Assembly: GCF_032854445.1 (NCBI RefSeq)
Contig: NC_088300.1
Coordinates: 70,342,984-70,406,983, forward strand
DNA from: Liolophura sinensis
Lineage: Eukaryota > Mollusca > Polyplacophora > Chitonida > Chitonidae
Direction of reading: 5' to 3'
DNA length: 64,000 nucleotides
In this document: one piece after another, positions 28,901-40,900 of the stretch
Layout of the letters: the number at the start of each line of letters is the position of its first letter
Position numbering within the stretch: the first letter of the stretch is position 1
The notes under the pieces: generated by a model
Told to the model about the DNA's origin: nothing
Database searches by the model: none
The model's input: the letters and a program-made list of their open reading frames with translations, nothing else
Program-made: the position numbers and the translations under genes

Positions 28901-31900
28901 TTTGATTAAGGATAGGCCTACCAAAATTGAAGTCTACTGATGAACAGTTTAACTGTTGGGGTACAATATTATAATCTCCTTCAGCCTACTTTCCCAAAAC
29001 TTTGCAAATCCATTTTTAATAGCCTTTGTCTGAAATGACGGTAGGGACAAAAAGGCAATGTGAACGCGTTCTTCCAGAGAAAGCATAGAAAAATGATTTA
29101 CATTTTGTGAAAGTATGCCTTGGTTTCCTTTGCAGACTAGGAGCATTACTGACTAGAAACTGTTACATGTCACATATCCATGTCCATGTAAAGAGGTTCC
29201 AATTTGGAGAGCCCAGCATAGTCACACACATGCCTCACTAAGACAGTCACATAGCCACAAAGCACACACTCAGGTTTACCGTAGAAATATTCCTTCGCTG
29301 GAAGCAACAATTGTAACAAAGACAAAACATGGTTGCGTAATGAATCAATGAGATATACATGTACCATGTCACCTGTACATGGATGTATCTCAGTGCTGAT
29401 TTCCAACATAAAAAATAATACTGTCACTGCGCCTGACTAAATTAAATCACAGGTCCAAATCTGTTGGTAAAATTCTTGATGAATCTAAATTGAAGTTTCA
29501 CATCTAAAACATAACTTGTCATAAATAAAAATCAGATCTTCTATTTATTTGATTGCTGTTTTATACTATACTCAATAATATTTCACATAATACACAGCTT
29601 CGCCAGACATTATGACAGGAAGAAAATAAAAGTAAGAGGAAATGTTGTTGAAACTGACAAGTTAAGAAGAGAGAAAGACTTTGTTTCTTCCAGCTTTTTT
29701 CAGAAGAGTTATTATTCAAGTAATAATGCCTTAGGATTATGTTTTGAAAGTAAGAGACAAAAACAAAACTCATCGTGATTGAAATTTGTGTAAAAACTGG
29801 ACTTATTTTAAGAAATAAGAACCAGCACTCCAGACACACATGTAGTGGATGTTTTCCAACTTATAATTGCAGTTAATTACATCTTCCAAATAGTTGCATG
29901 TTTGAATCAGATAAATGGCTGAAAAGACAAAATACCAGTAGTACAGGAACTATGACAGAGAAAGACACACCTGTTAAGATGACATGAGCCAGCTGTTCAA
30001 AACTGTCATAAGACTAAATACCAGATATAACTTTAAACCAAGTCTTTAGGTTTGTCCTTGGCTCATACATAATTATGGAACAGTTTACTGATATGAACTA
30101 AATCTGCTTCTGTTCCATTTGGTCTTTGCAGACCTGTAATGGTCACTGTGTTCTGCTAAAATCGTAAATATATTATCCGACTCAATATGGGTATTAGCTA
30201 GCACACTTTTGAACAACTGTGCCCAGATTTATCACTGTTAGAATAGATGTACATATAGATGTAGTCGCTCTCCACGCAGATCATCATACGCATTTGCCAT
30301 CCCTATATTCAAATACATGCTTTTACAGGTATTTTATACAACTCTTCCAATAATAAGTTAGAAATTCACCTCAGACGGTCATGTATCCGAGGACATATGG
30401 CTTACTGACATAACCAGTATATAATTTGTGTGTCCATGCTTCTAAATGCATCAGTTAACCAGGTACCAGAAGAATAATAACCAGTTCTTAATAATCATGA
30501 TAATGCTGTGTAATAGAAACATAAACCATTATATCGCCTGTAAAGAGTTGTCACCCACACAGTAACATGCTGTGATTCTTTGAACTTTTCTCATGTTTAG
30601 AACATGTTTATTTAAGCATATTCTAGAGACACTATTCTGTGTAGATAAAATTATACTTTTTGTGAAGTTGAACCCAACCCAATCAATCTAGTTTTGTCCC
30701 AACCCAATCAATACAGTTTTGTCTCCAAAATCAAATTAAAAAACTGCATCAGAAAAGCTTGTTTTTCAGGACAACACACATCACCAAAAACCTGTATAGC
30801 TTGCAAGATGCCTATATATGACAAAATAAACAGTGTGGTTAAGCTGCAAGAGGCATGACCACATTCCTTTGGTGTGTGAGAATGTCTAAATCAGTCTATA
30901 AACAAAAAGCAATTCTTTTCATTGTTTACTGTTTATTAAGCGCTTTGACAAATTAGGTGATAAACTATATGCAAATGAAAGCAGATCAAATGATCCTGTC
31001 TCTTGTAGAGTTCCAAAAATCAGCTAGCCAACAGTATGAGGCATTTTGTGTTAGAGAATAAGCCAATCAAAACTCACCTGTTTAATATCTCCTTGGAGAA
31101 TCTCCATGGATACCCAGAGGCCTTGACCTTTATGGTTGACCTCTTTCCCGCCAAGCACCTTTTTGATGACTCCCTCTAGAGATTCCTTCTCCCCACATCT
31201 AAGAGAGACAGAGAGAAAATTGAACAGAGTCTCTCCACTCACTGGATTCATTTCAAGAAGAGGAATCCAAAATTTTCGGTCAAAATTCATAATTACCTTT
31301 AACAACTTTGAGATCAATAAGTAAGAAAAAGGATAAAAGTAAATCCAAAAATGAAGGATAACGCTGACACAAACACATGTAGTATTCCACTAGTATTCTC
31401 CCCTTAAAACATCCCAAACAATAACGGAAAGTTAGAAGAGACATTCAAAATTATCTTACTGAAAGAATGGAATGAAATGCTGCTTATCTTCATCTGTGTC
31501 TTCAGCCCCTTGTATATAGCTTGTAACATCCATAGCTGAAACAAATTATCATGGTTGTTACAGAAACAGAAAGAAACCAACATGGTTACACGGTTGATGA
31601 ACATATTTATCTACAGGGTTCACACATCTGACTACTTATCACTAAGAAAAATAAGAAAAACTGTTACAGACAACAGGGTTAACATGTACACAATTTTTTC
31701 CTGTAAAAAAGTTTCATAATTTCTCTTATGAATAGCAGAATAGCAAAATGTCACTCTACCTGCCACTCCAAAGGGTCGGCGTAAGCCCTGAGTTAGTTTT
31801 TTGTTTTCAATATCTTTTGGATCCATCACACCTGAAAGAAAATACCAAGTGTACAGTGTTAAAGGGAAATAATTTCTACCGCAGTGGCTAACTACTACCA

Positions 31901-34900
31901 GTGCTGTCTGCCAACAAACCATGCAAAACAAATGTGGTCAAGGCCTTTGGTAGTGACGCTGCAACCATGTTTCATTAAAACATTACACTAGTACCTATGG
32001 TGCAGGCATCACTTACCTCAAGCTTATTTATTTGTCTGACAATTGTTTAACAATTCTGACGATCTCAATATTCTGACTAATTAAGTCATCCTCAGACAAT
32101 TCTCCTGAGGATGACTTAATTAAAGTCGAAACATTGAGATTGTCCAAATGAATTTCACACGAGTTACATTACTTATTTATTATACTAAGTCGTACAGCGA
32201 TCAACCAGATTCTAGCCGAAACTAAGAGCCACTCACACCATTCTACTGTCTAGGGAGCATAGCCAAATATCATTCGTAAACCAATGATTCACGATCTGAG
32301 AGTTTTACGTTTGATCAATTTTGAAACAGATCTAGAGGCCCTCCTCACCCCACAACCACAATTAGTGTAACCAGGCTTCTGACTGAGTCTGTAAGATCTC
32401 CAGGCAAGTACAAGATCGCTGTTGTCAGGACCAAAGAAAGACGAAAGTAGTCCCACGTGGTGCACAATTGATTTCAGTTACTAAAACTAATAAAAGCTGT
32501 TTGTGAAAATTATACAACACGCTTTTCTTTTTGTATTTCACATTGAAAAGAAAATGTGAGGGTACCGGTAGACAAATGTCTGGGGTACTATGAATTCCGA
32601 GTCAAGTTTGAAGTAGGCCTAGGACTAGATACAAGAGCGCTTCTGGCACTATACATGTATCTTTAAATACTCTTCTTGCTGAAAGGAAGATTACATAAAA
32701 TAATCTCTGCATAAAAACCTAAACATGTATTGCGGGGCAGCGTATAAATCTTTCACTTTTCCCGGAGTTCTATGTCGAATGTATCACATATGGTGCTGTT
32801 AATACGGGAGAGCAATCAACAAAGGGAGGTTATACACACAGACAACAGAGACAATTTTTCCTGATAGCTTTGTCTTTCCCTATCTAACGTTTCCAGAGTT
32901 TCATCATTAATTTATTCCGCCTTGCATATGGGAAGTCATGCAAGAGCAACATACACTAGCATATTACAGCCGCTATCAGTGGATGGGAACAGCTCATCCA
33001 CTTTGAGTCACTTTGAGCCTTGAATGATATGGTTTAGTGTTTAAAATAATATAATATAAAGTATTCCACATAATGTTCAATTTATTTGCCCTTTATAGCA
33101 AGCTGCTCTTTTAGATGTGCCTCTGCTGGTACAGTGTGTGAGTGGGTTCATTTCAGTAACTTCTCACACCTGCTGATAATCAGATCACAGGTGTGTCAGA
33201 ACATAATTTCCACATGCTAATCCCGTCCATGAACACTTGTCACTGATACTGTAAATATTTTACTCCATGTCAGTAAATAGTTTCCAAGAAGATAATTACT
33301 CTGACCCTGAGTATCGGATGTTTTCTTTTGATGAAAACAAATTTCCTTGACTCTTCTATAAAACATGGAAACAATGGTGTGACTGTTCATCCAGGAGAAT
33401 TCCACCAAACTTGGTTAGAATAAGACCAAAAACTGTTTCATTTCACTACAGGCAATATACGACAGGGCACTCCCAGTTTCAACTAATACAAAACAAATAA
33501 TATTTTTATTTTTCTAAGACAATTTTCTGCGGCATGCTTCTCTGCATTCTGTATGTCACAAATTTTAGTGACTGGAACCCATGTCTCGAAACAGACCTTG
33601 CTAAACAGAATAAAGCATCTGCATTACAATAAAATAGGAAATGTAAATAAGAAATATGACTGTCTGTTGCTGCCGGCCCAGCTTGGTGCTGCACTGTAGG
33701 CCTGCAGAGAATGTCACACATTTTCTCCCTGCTGGATTCTGGAGGGTCATCAGCAGGGGAAGAAAATCGTGATGCAAAGAGATTAATAAAGGTGATGATG
33801 CAATTCTCTGAAACATGAATATGTAACATCAGAAAACTGCTCACAAAGTGCGACTCCCAGCTGAGCTGACATTGAGTAATTCAGAACATCACTCAGTACA
33901 GACTTGATTTTGAATGGTGACCCCTCTTTTTTCATGGAATCAACCATGGCTGACCGGCACGTGCTTTCACATTTGCCCTTACAATAAACTACCAGTAGGT
34001 TTTCAATCTGGGAACGTTTTCAGTAATTTTAGCTAGTTTAGCACGTTTACAGTTACAGCTGTACAATTTATTCCAGTAATTCATTCGTTAATTTTCAGTG
34101 ATGGTGCACAAACCGACACATCAAAGCTGGGATTCACCTCAGGCTTCAGAACTTTTGCTATATCACTCGATCTCTGTCGAGAAAGGTATGTGATTCTAAT
34201 TGCGTTTATTCTAAACGTGGAGGTAGAATAGCCCATGTTCCGATCACAAAGTTACCGTGACGCGGTCATACTTTGGGATTTTAGTTCCATGCATGTGTGT
34301 AGGCGTACTTATATCAGAGTTGTGTGGTTTTCAGAGAGGTCATTGAATAACTCTGCAACAGGACAGCGCTCAAGTCTCATCTGAAACGTGATTTCATCTA
34401 ATCAAGACCAATGGCAAACTTGTCGTCAAAATTACAATCCTTACATTTATTAGAAACGATATGAAAGTTGCCAGTCCGATCGAGAAATGATACAAGTCGT
34501 TCACGATTTTGAAACGTTCGCTATTTTTTGCTACGCTCCCTTAACAACATATTCAAGGCTTTGTCACTTATCACACAACTGTCAGTTTTATGGGTGAAGA
34601 AAACAGGGTGGCCCGAGTAAAACTGCCTATTTTTGGCAAGTTACCAGATACATTTCACACGTGTGACACAGGTATGATCTTGTAATTGATGTGATCTAAT
34701 AAGGCTGAACCATTTATTTATTTGATTGGTGTTTTACGCCGTACTCAAGAATACTTCACCTATACGACGGCGACCAGCATTATGGTGGGAGGAAACCGGG
34801 CAAAGCCCAGGCTAAACCCACGACCATCTGCAGGTTTCTGGCAGACCTTCCCATTTACGGCCAGAGAATAAGCCAGCATGCGCTGGACTTGAACTCACAG

Positions 34901-37900
34901 CAACCGCAAAGGCTGAACTAAGCTAGATCCCTGATCTCTGACAGGTAACTGTACAATCAATATCAAATGATGACAATAAAAATCCATCAGTCTTACCTAA
35001 TCTGATAACTTGACAAACCAAATACACTTTCTCCCTGAGACGATCTTTTGGACCCAGATCCTACAAAAAAAGAGAAAGAAAGACATGTACAAACACAAAG
35101 AAACCCCCAAAAACACTAAAACCTCTGTGCAGTGACAGGTCATATTCTTTCCTTTACATGCATTTACATCTCTTACAAAACACAAATCTACACATTAAAT
35201 CTTTGTAAGTGAAATCCAATTATTGATAAGTAACTGCCTTGGTAATAAACAACAAGGTGTTAATTCTTGCCGAAAGAACAACATTTGACACTTACTGTGA
35301 AGAGTACCCTCAGATTGTTGAGTTTATCCAAGTCTTTAGGCATTCCCTTGGTACCCCATCTCACAACATAGTTCTCACTGAAAACAAATGACAATGAAAT
35401 GAAATAGTATTTGGATTTTAATGAACATCTGAAATCAGTACATCTCTTTACCTCTATTACTGCTCTCTAAAAATTGTGAATCTGTAATATCATACTTACA
35501 TGTGATAATAAAATGGGTCGACCCTGTTCAGGTTTGAAACAGTAGCCTTTGGGACTTAAGCCTGAGATTGGACTTGAGCCCTTGCCTCATTAGTGTTTTA
35601 AAGCTGTATACATTAACAGTTAATTTTAATGAGGGACATCTATGTATGTATGTATGTATGTATGTATGTATGTATGTATGTATGTCTGTCTGTCTGTCTG
35701 TCTGTCTGTATGCAAGTATGCTTTGGTTTTCATGCCGTACTTAACAATTTTTCAGTCACATGATGAGGAGGAGTCATTATGTATATATGCATACACTGTG
35801 TCTTCTTGTGGAGGGCGAGTCCATGCCTCCAAGCTGTTGTTGATGCTGAAAGGATCACGTTGAAGACACCACCCATGACACGTCATACCACCCAGTCACA
35901 TTATACTGACAACCAGTTCTAGGGTTGATTCCACAAAGTCCTTTCTGACTTAAGTCGAAATTAAAAAACTCTGTACGATGCTTAGTTTTTGGTACTAGAA
36001 GCTGAAAGCTGGATACATTTGTCTTTAGCTAACATTGATGAGGGGTACAAAATTTTAATTTCTAAAACCCCAAAATGAGCTTTGAGACCATATTTCAAAT
36101 TTTTACTGGTGACAAATGGCTCTCTGGAATCAGCTCCTGTTTCCTAGCCTTAACCTCTCACGGCGGTGTCGAATGTCAAACAAGGCAGCAACCAGTACAA
36201 TTTTTTAAGTCTTTGGTATGACCTGACCCAGGTTTTCCTGGTGCACCTGAGAGACCCCACCTCACACACCAAGGTCGACAGCGACCTTCAGGGTACCTCA
36301 GTAATACAACAAAGCAGCTATACCTGATGAATTTGCTTTGCTTGACATCATACAGGGTCATCAGCAGTTCTGACTCCTCCCCCACTCGACAGACAAAGTT
36401 CCGCACCGTTACATACAGATTGTACGTTGACCGCCATACTATCTTCTGTTCGGACTCGGACTCTGTTCTTGACTGAAACAGGAGTAGGAGACTAATGATC
36501 ACACTGCCACAATTGAATTTTCTTTTTTTTTCCTTTTTTTAGAACATTATTTGCATCAACTGCTAAAATATGTATTTACTGACACATGTACTTACACTGA
36601 AAATAAGACCAGCATAGCAGAGGAAAATGGTTTTGAAAGTCAAATTATCCATTTCCACATATCAGTAACAAATAAACCATAAATTTAGCCATCTCTGTAA
36701 GGGCACATTTCAGAAAATAAAGTTCATTTAAATTTAACATGTTACAAGCATCTTAGAATTAAAATCCAGTGTCACAAGTGAATGTTGACAAGCATGATAA
36801 ACAAATGCAACACAATGCTACAATGCCAAAACTGCATGCAACATTTCAGCTTCCTAGGCATCACATGGGCACAAGTCTTCAAATGAAGAACAGAATGGTA
36901 TCAGAAAGACATACAATGAGTAGAAAAGTCTAAACCATAAATAATCAAGAACAACAAAAAAAACGAAGAGGTTTACAACAGATCCGAAAAAAAATCATGC
37001 AGATAAATCTAGTTCTAACAATCTGCCTCAAAGTTTTTTTTGGGGGTGGGGGGGGGGTTGTTAAACACAATCTGAAAAATGACTTTTAATCTTCCTTTCT
37101 CATGAAGATTTTGTGAAGAAAAGATGTTGCAAATCAACAAGAATTTAAAAAGTAAGCACAGAAATCTCTTTTCTATACTATACAGACAACACAGGCACTG
37201 CAGTATTCAAACAAACAATAAAAATGCACCAAATCTTACTGAAGTGGGTGTGATCAGAGCAGACACAGACCTAGGATCAAGGGGACACTTAGTGACCTTC
37301 TGAGAGGGCTCAAGATTTGTGCTGGAGTCCGTGCACAACAGCCATGCAGCAGGAAGCATGCCACAGCCAGAGGAACAGAGCTAAGATTAAAATGTTCACC
37401 TTTTGTACAGTTTCCTCCTCAAAGTCCTGTTCATCACTTACCCTCTCTGTTTGTACACGCTCTGTCGCCTCAACATGCTGTTAAAGAGAAAAACACAAAA
37501 GAAACAGTTAAAAAATTCCAAGCTTTTAGAATTTCAGAGGAACCAGTAATGAAGTCTTTCATGTTTTTTCACATAGGAAGGCTGAATACTGCAACCCTTG
37601 TATGTAACTACATGTAGCCTCTGTATTTTATGCTGAAGATTTCAAAACACAGGTCAAACCAGTGGCAGTAAACATACACACTTCAAAGTTCACTTATTTT
37701 AGATCTTCCATTTATTGGTGCTTTACGCCGTACTCAAGAATATTTCGCTCATATGACAGTCGCCAACATTACTGTGGTAGGAAACCGAGCTGGATAAACC
37801 CATATTCATCTGCAGGTTGTTCACAGACCTTCCCATGTACGACTGAAGAGGAAACCAGCATGAGCTAGACTTGAACTCCTGGTGACTGCACTGGTAAGAA

Positions 37901-40900
37901 GCTCACGAATCATTGTGCTAAGCTAACCACTTGGTCAGGGAGGCCATCTTATAACTTCCATGTGCTGCAGCAAATTTTGGTAATTAATAAACCTGTATGT
38001 AACTTTTTCCACCATTAAAGGAAAGCTTTCAGCAACAATTAGCATAGTACTTCAGTAACAGCTTTCACCACCTCCAATGACTTGAAATGCTGTCTAATTT
38101 GTTTACAATGAGATGATGGCACACTGTACCTGTCTGTATACTTCTATGGCACTAGACTTTTCTGGATCCAATATGTTTGATTTGTCATCTCTCACAACCA
38201 AATCCAGCTCTAACAGCCTACAAACATAGAATACATGTATTAAAGCCTGCTGTAAAACTGCTGATTTCCATTCAACCAGGGTCATTTGAAGAAGATTTAA
38301 CAAGGGAGATAATCCAAGCATAGCTTAACTCAGTGAGTGACTTCCTGACAATGGGGAATATTACAGTTCTTACAAAACCACTTTCTCAAACAGCATTTTT
38401 ACAACAAAAAAAAATACTCAAAGTACTTTTATAACAATAAAACACTTATATATAGTAGATTTTCTGCACATGGTATATAGATACCATAAACAAGACAATC
38501 TTAAGAGAAAATATTCAGCTATAATGCTGATAATAGTTAATATGGATCTGCAGTTAGTGTATTACTCTACAAATTTACTATAAACAAATGCATTTTAATA
38601 GACAAAATGTTTCTATGAAAAACAGAAATTTGAGAATCAGGACAAAATAAGTGTTATAAAACTCAGCGATGTTCAAACATTTAGTTTATATCCCATAATC
38701 ATAAAAAAATTAAATCAAACCCGTTCAGTAAAAAAAATGAGAAGTACATACACATTGCCCAAGTCAATCTCTGTTGTCACTTTCTGTTGTAGATCCCGCA
38801 CCTCTTCCTGAACACAAAAAGATGGAAGAAATATTTATTTATTTCTTTATTTAATTTATTTAATTTAATTGAGCGGGTTTAAACCTTTAATGAATAATAA
38901 TCCACTTAATATATGACGTCCCCTCAGGTTTCCATGTAGTAGTTGGACTGAATAAGACAGAGATTTGAGAAAATTGATGCTCCTTGCAAGGTACCTAGCA
39001 AATGCAATTAATGTAATCTGCAAATGAAACTGCAGGCGACCTCACTAGTCAAGGGCTGTGACGACAATACCACCTGGACAAACTGGGATTAGGTAGCAGT
39101 GCCCGTACAGGTGACATTGGCACTATTGGCAGAGACGAGATACACTTGATCATGCTCCATGAAGAAATATTGTGCATTCTTGGACATACTTTATAAATCT
39201 TTGGTACTGAATCGTTATATACAAATCTGATTCATGAACACAAGACTGACAGCAATATGTGTATACATACATTTGTAAGTTTCCTAGACAGAATTAGCCG
39301 CCTTGAGTTGATCAAACTGTGCATCATATCTCGAATTTTTTCGAAATCTTTTTTTCTTCGTACCTAAGAAAAAACGGGAGGATTAAATTTTTTAAAATAC
39401 AATGTTACATGAAGAAAAGTGCAACAGACTAGACCAGAAAAAACAGAAAGAGAGAAGAGGTGTCTTAATTGGTTTACATGTTGTAATGATCCAATGTGAC
39501 TTGCACTGCTAGTTATGTAGAGCTAGCGAGTTTAGTAAAATACACGTTTTCATATACATGTATCTGCTGTCCATTTTACTATTGCCATTAGAGTTCCAGG
39601 CCCATATACTGTTACAAGTAGAAAGTCTACACAAGATGTATAATATCATGCTGAACTGCTTGTACCTTTGCCAACTCTTAATCCCATTACCATTCTCACT
39701 TCCACATACTGTTACCATTATAAATTCCTTATTTCCTTACTGTTCTCATTCCAACTTATCACAACCATCATCAGTTCCTTATTTCTTTGCTGTTCTCATT
39801 CCAACTTACCACAATCATTATCAGTTCCTTCTTTCCTTACTGTTCTCATTCCAACTTACCAGAACCATTATCAGTTCCTTATTTCCTTACTGTTCTCATT
39901 CCAACTTACCAGAACCATTATCAGTTCCAGATTTCCTTACTGTTTTCATTCCAACTTACCAGAACCATTATTGGTTCCTTATTTCCTTACTGATCCCATT
40001 TCATCTTACCAGAACCATTATCAGGTCCTGATTTCCTTACTGTTCTCATTCCAACTTACCAGAACCATTATCAGTTCCTTATTTCCTTATTGTTCTCATT
40101 GCAATACACCAGAACCATTACGAGTTCCTTACTTTGTTACTGTTCTCATTGCAATATACCAGAACCATTACCAATTCCTTGCTTTGCTATTGTTCTCATT
40201 TCAATATACTAGTACCATTATCAGTTCCTTATTTCCATACTGTTTTCATTCCAATGTACCAGAACCATTCCCAGTGCCTTACTTTGCTACTGTTCTTATT
40301 TCAATATACAGATACGATTAACAATCTCTTACTGTGTTTGTGTTCCGCTACATTCCAATATACAGATACAATTATCAATCTCTTACTGTGTTCTGTTCTA
40401 ATTCCAATATACAAATACCATTATCAATTCCTTACTGTGTTTCTGTTCTGATTCCAATGTACGGATACCATTATCAATCTCTTACTGTGTTTCTGTTCCG
40501 CTACATTCCAATGCACAGATACCATTATCACTCTCTTACTGTTTTCCTATTCTCATTCCAAAGTACAGATACCATTACCAATTCCTTACTGTGTTTCTGT
40601 TCTGATTCCAATATACCATTACCTTATCAACTGTATATAGTGTCACCATTTCAATCACCATGATCTGATGATATAACAACAAAAAACCAGTGTCTGGGTA
40701 TCTGTACTGACCACGAAGAGCTGTTTCCACATGGAGCTCCATTCTCTGAGCACCGAGCTGATCTCCTGGACAATGGGCGGTTCTTTTGGGTGGATACATT
40801 CCTGGGAGCTGTTAACAGATAAAAGTACATGTATACCCGTATCAGAAATCAATGACCAGCAACACTGTTATGATTATGCTAATGTTTACAGCAATGTAAA

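Larger units (their letters stand above)
28498..31077. other. 2.6-kb intron between DOCK exons 14 and 13
   Basis: Holds a SINE fragment (29541-29630) and a 27-bp direct duplication (AACCCAATCAAT units at 30673-30725). No recognisable exon. An 85-codon open frame at 29170-29427 on minus lacks a recognisable domain. Confidence 0.65.
31832..34996. other. 3.2-kb intron between DOCK exons 11 and 10
   Basis: Holds a foldback at 32062-32140 and a SINE at 34711-34908. The stretch 32150-34700 shows no recognisable exon; the open frames at 33506-33844 lack known domains. Confidence 0.65.

Noticed and set aside
29170-29427. 85-codon minus-strand open frame ([14 protein letters not shown]...) in the 2.6-kb intron
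   Set aside because: No recognisable domain, and it is not needed for DOCK continuity. Kept as unproven; it could be a chance frame.
39558-40451. Overlapping plus-strand open frames of up to 217 codons with repeats such as YQNHYQFLI
   Set aside because: All three frames are open because a 50-bp unit without plus-strand stops is tandemly repeated. There is no domain, and the pattern is explained by the array.
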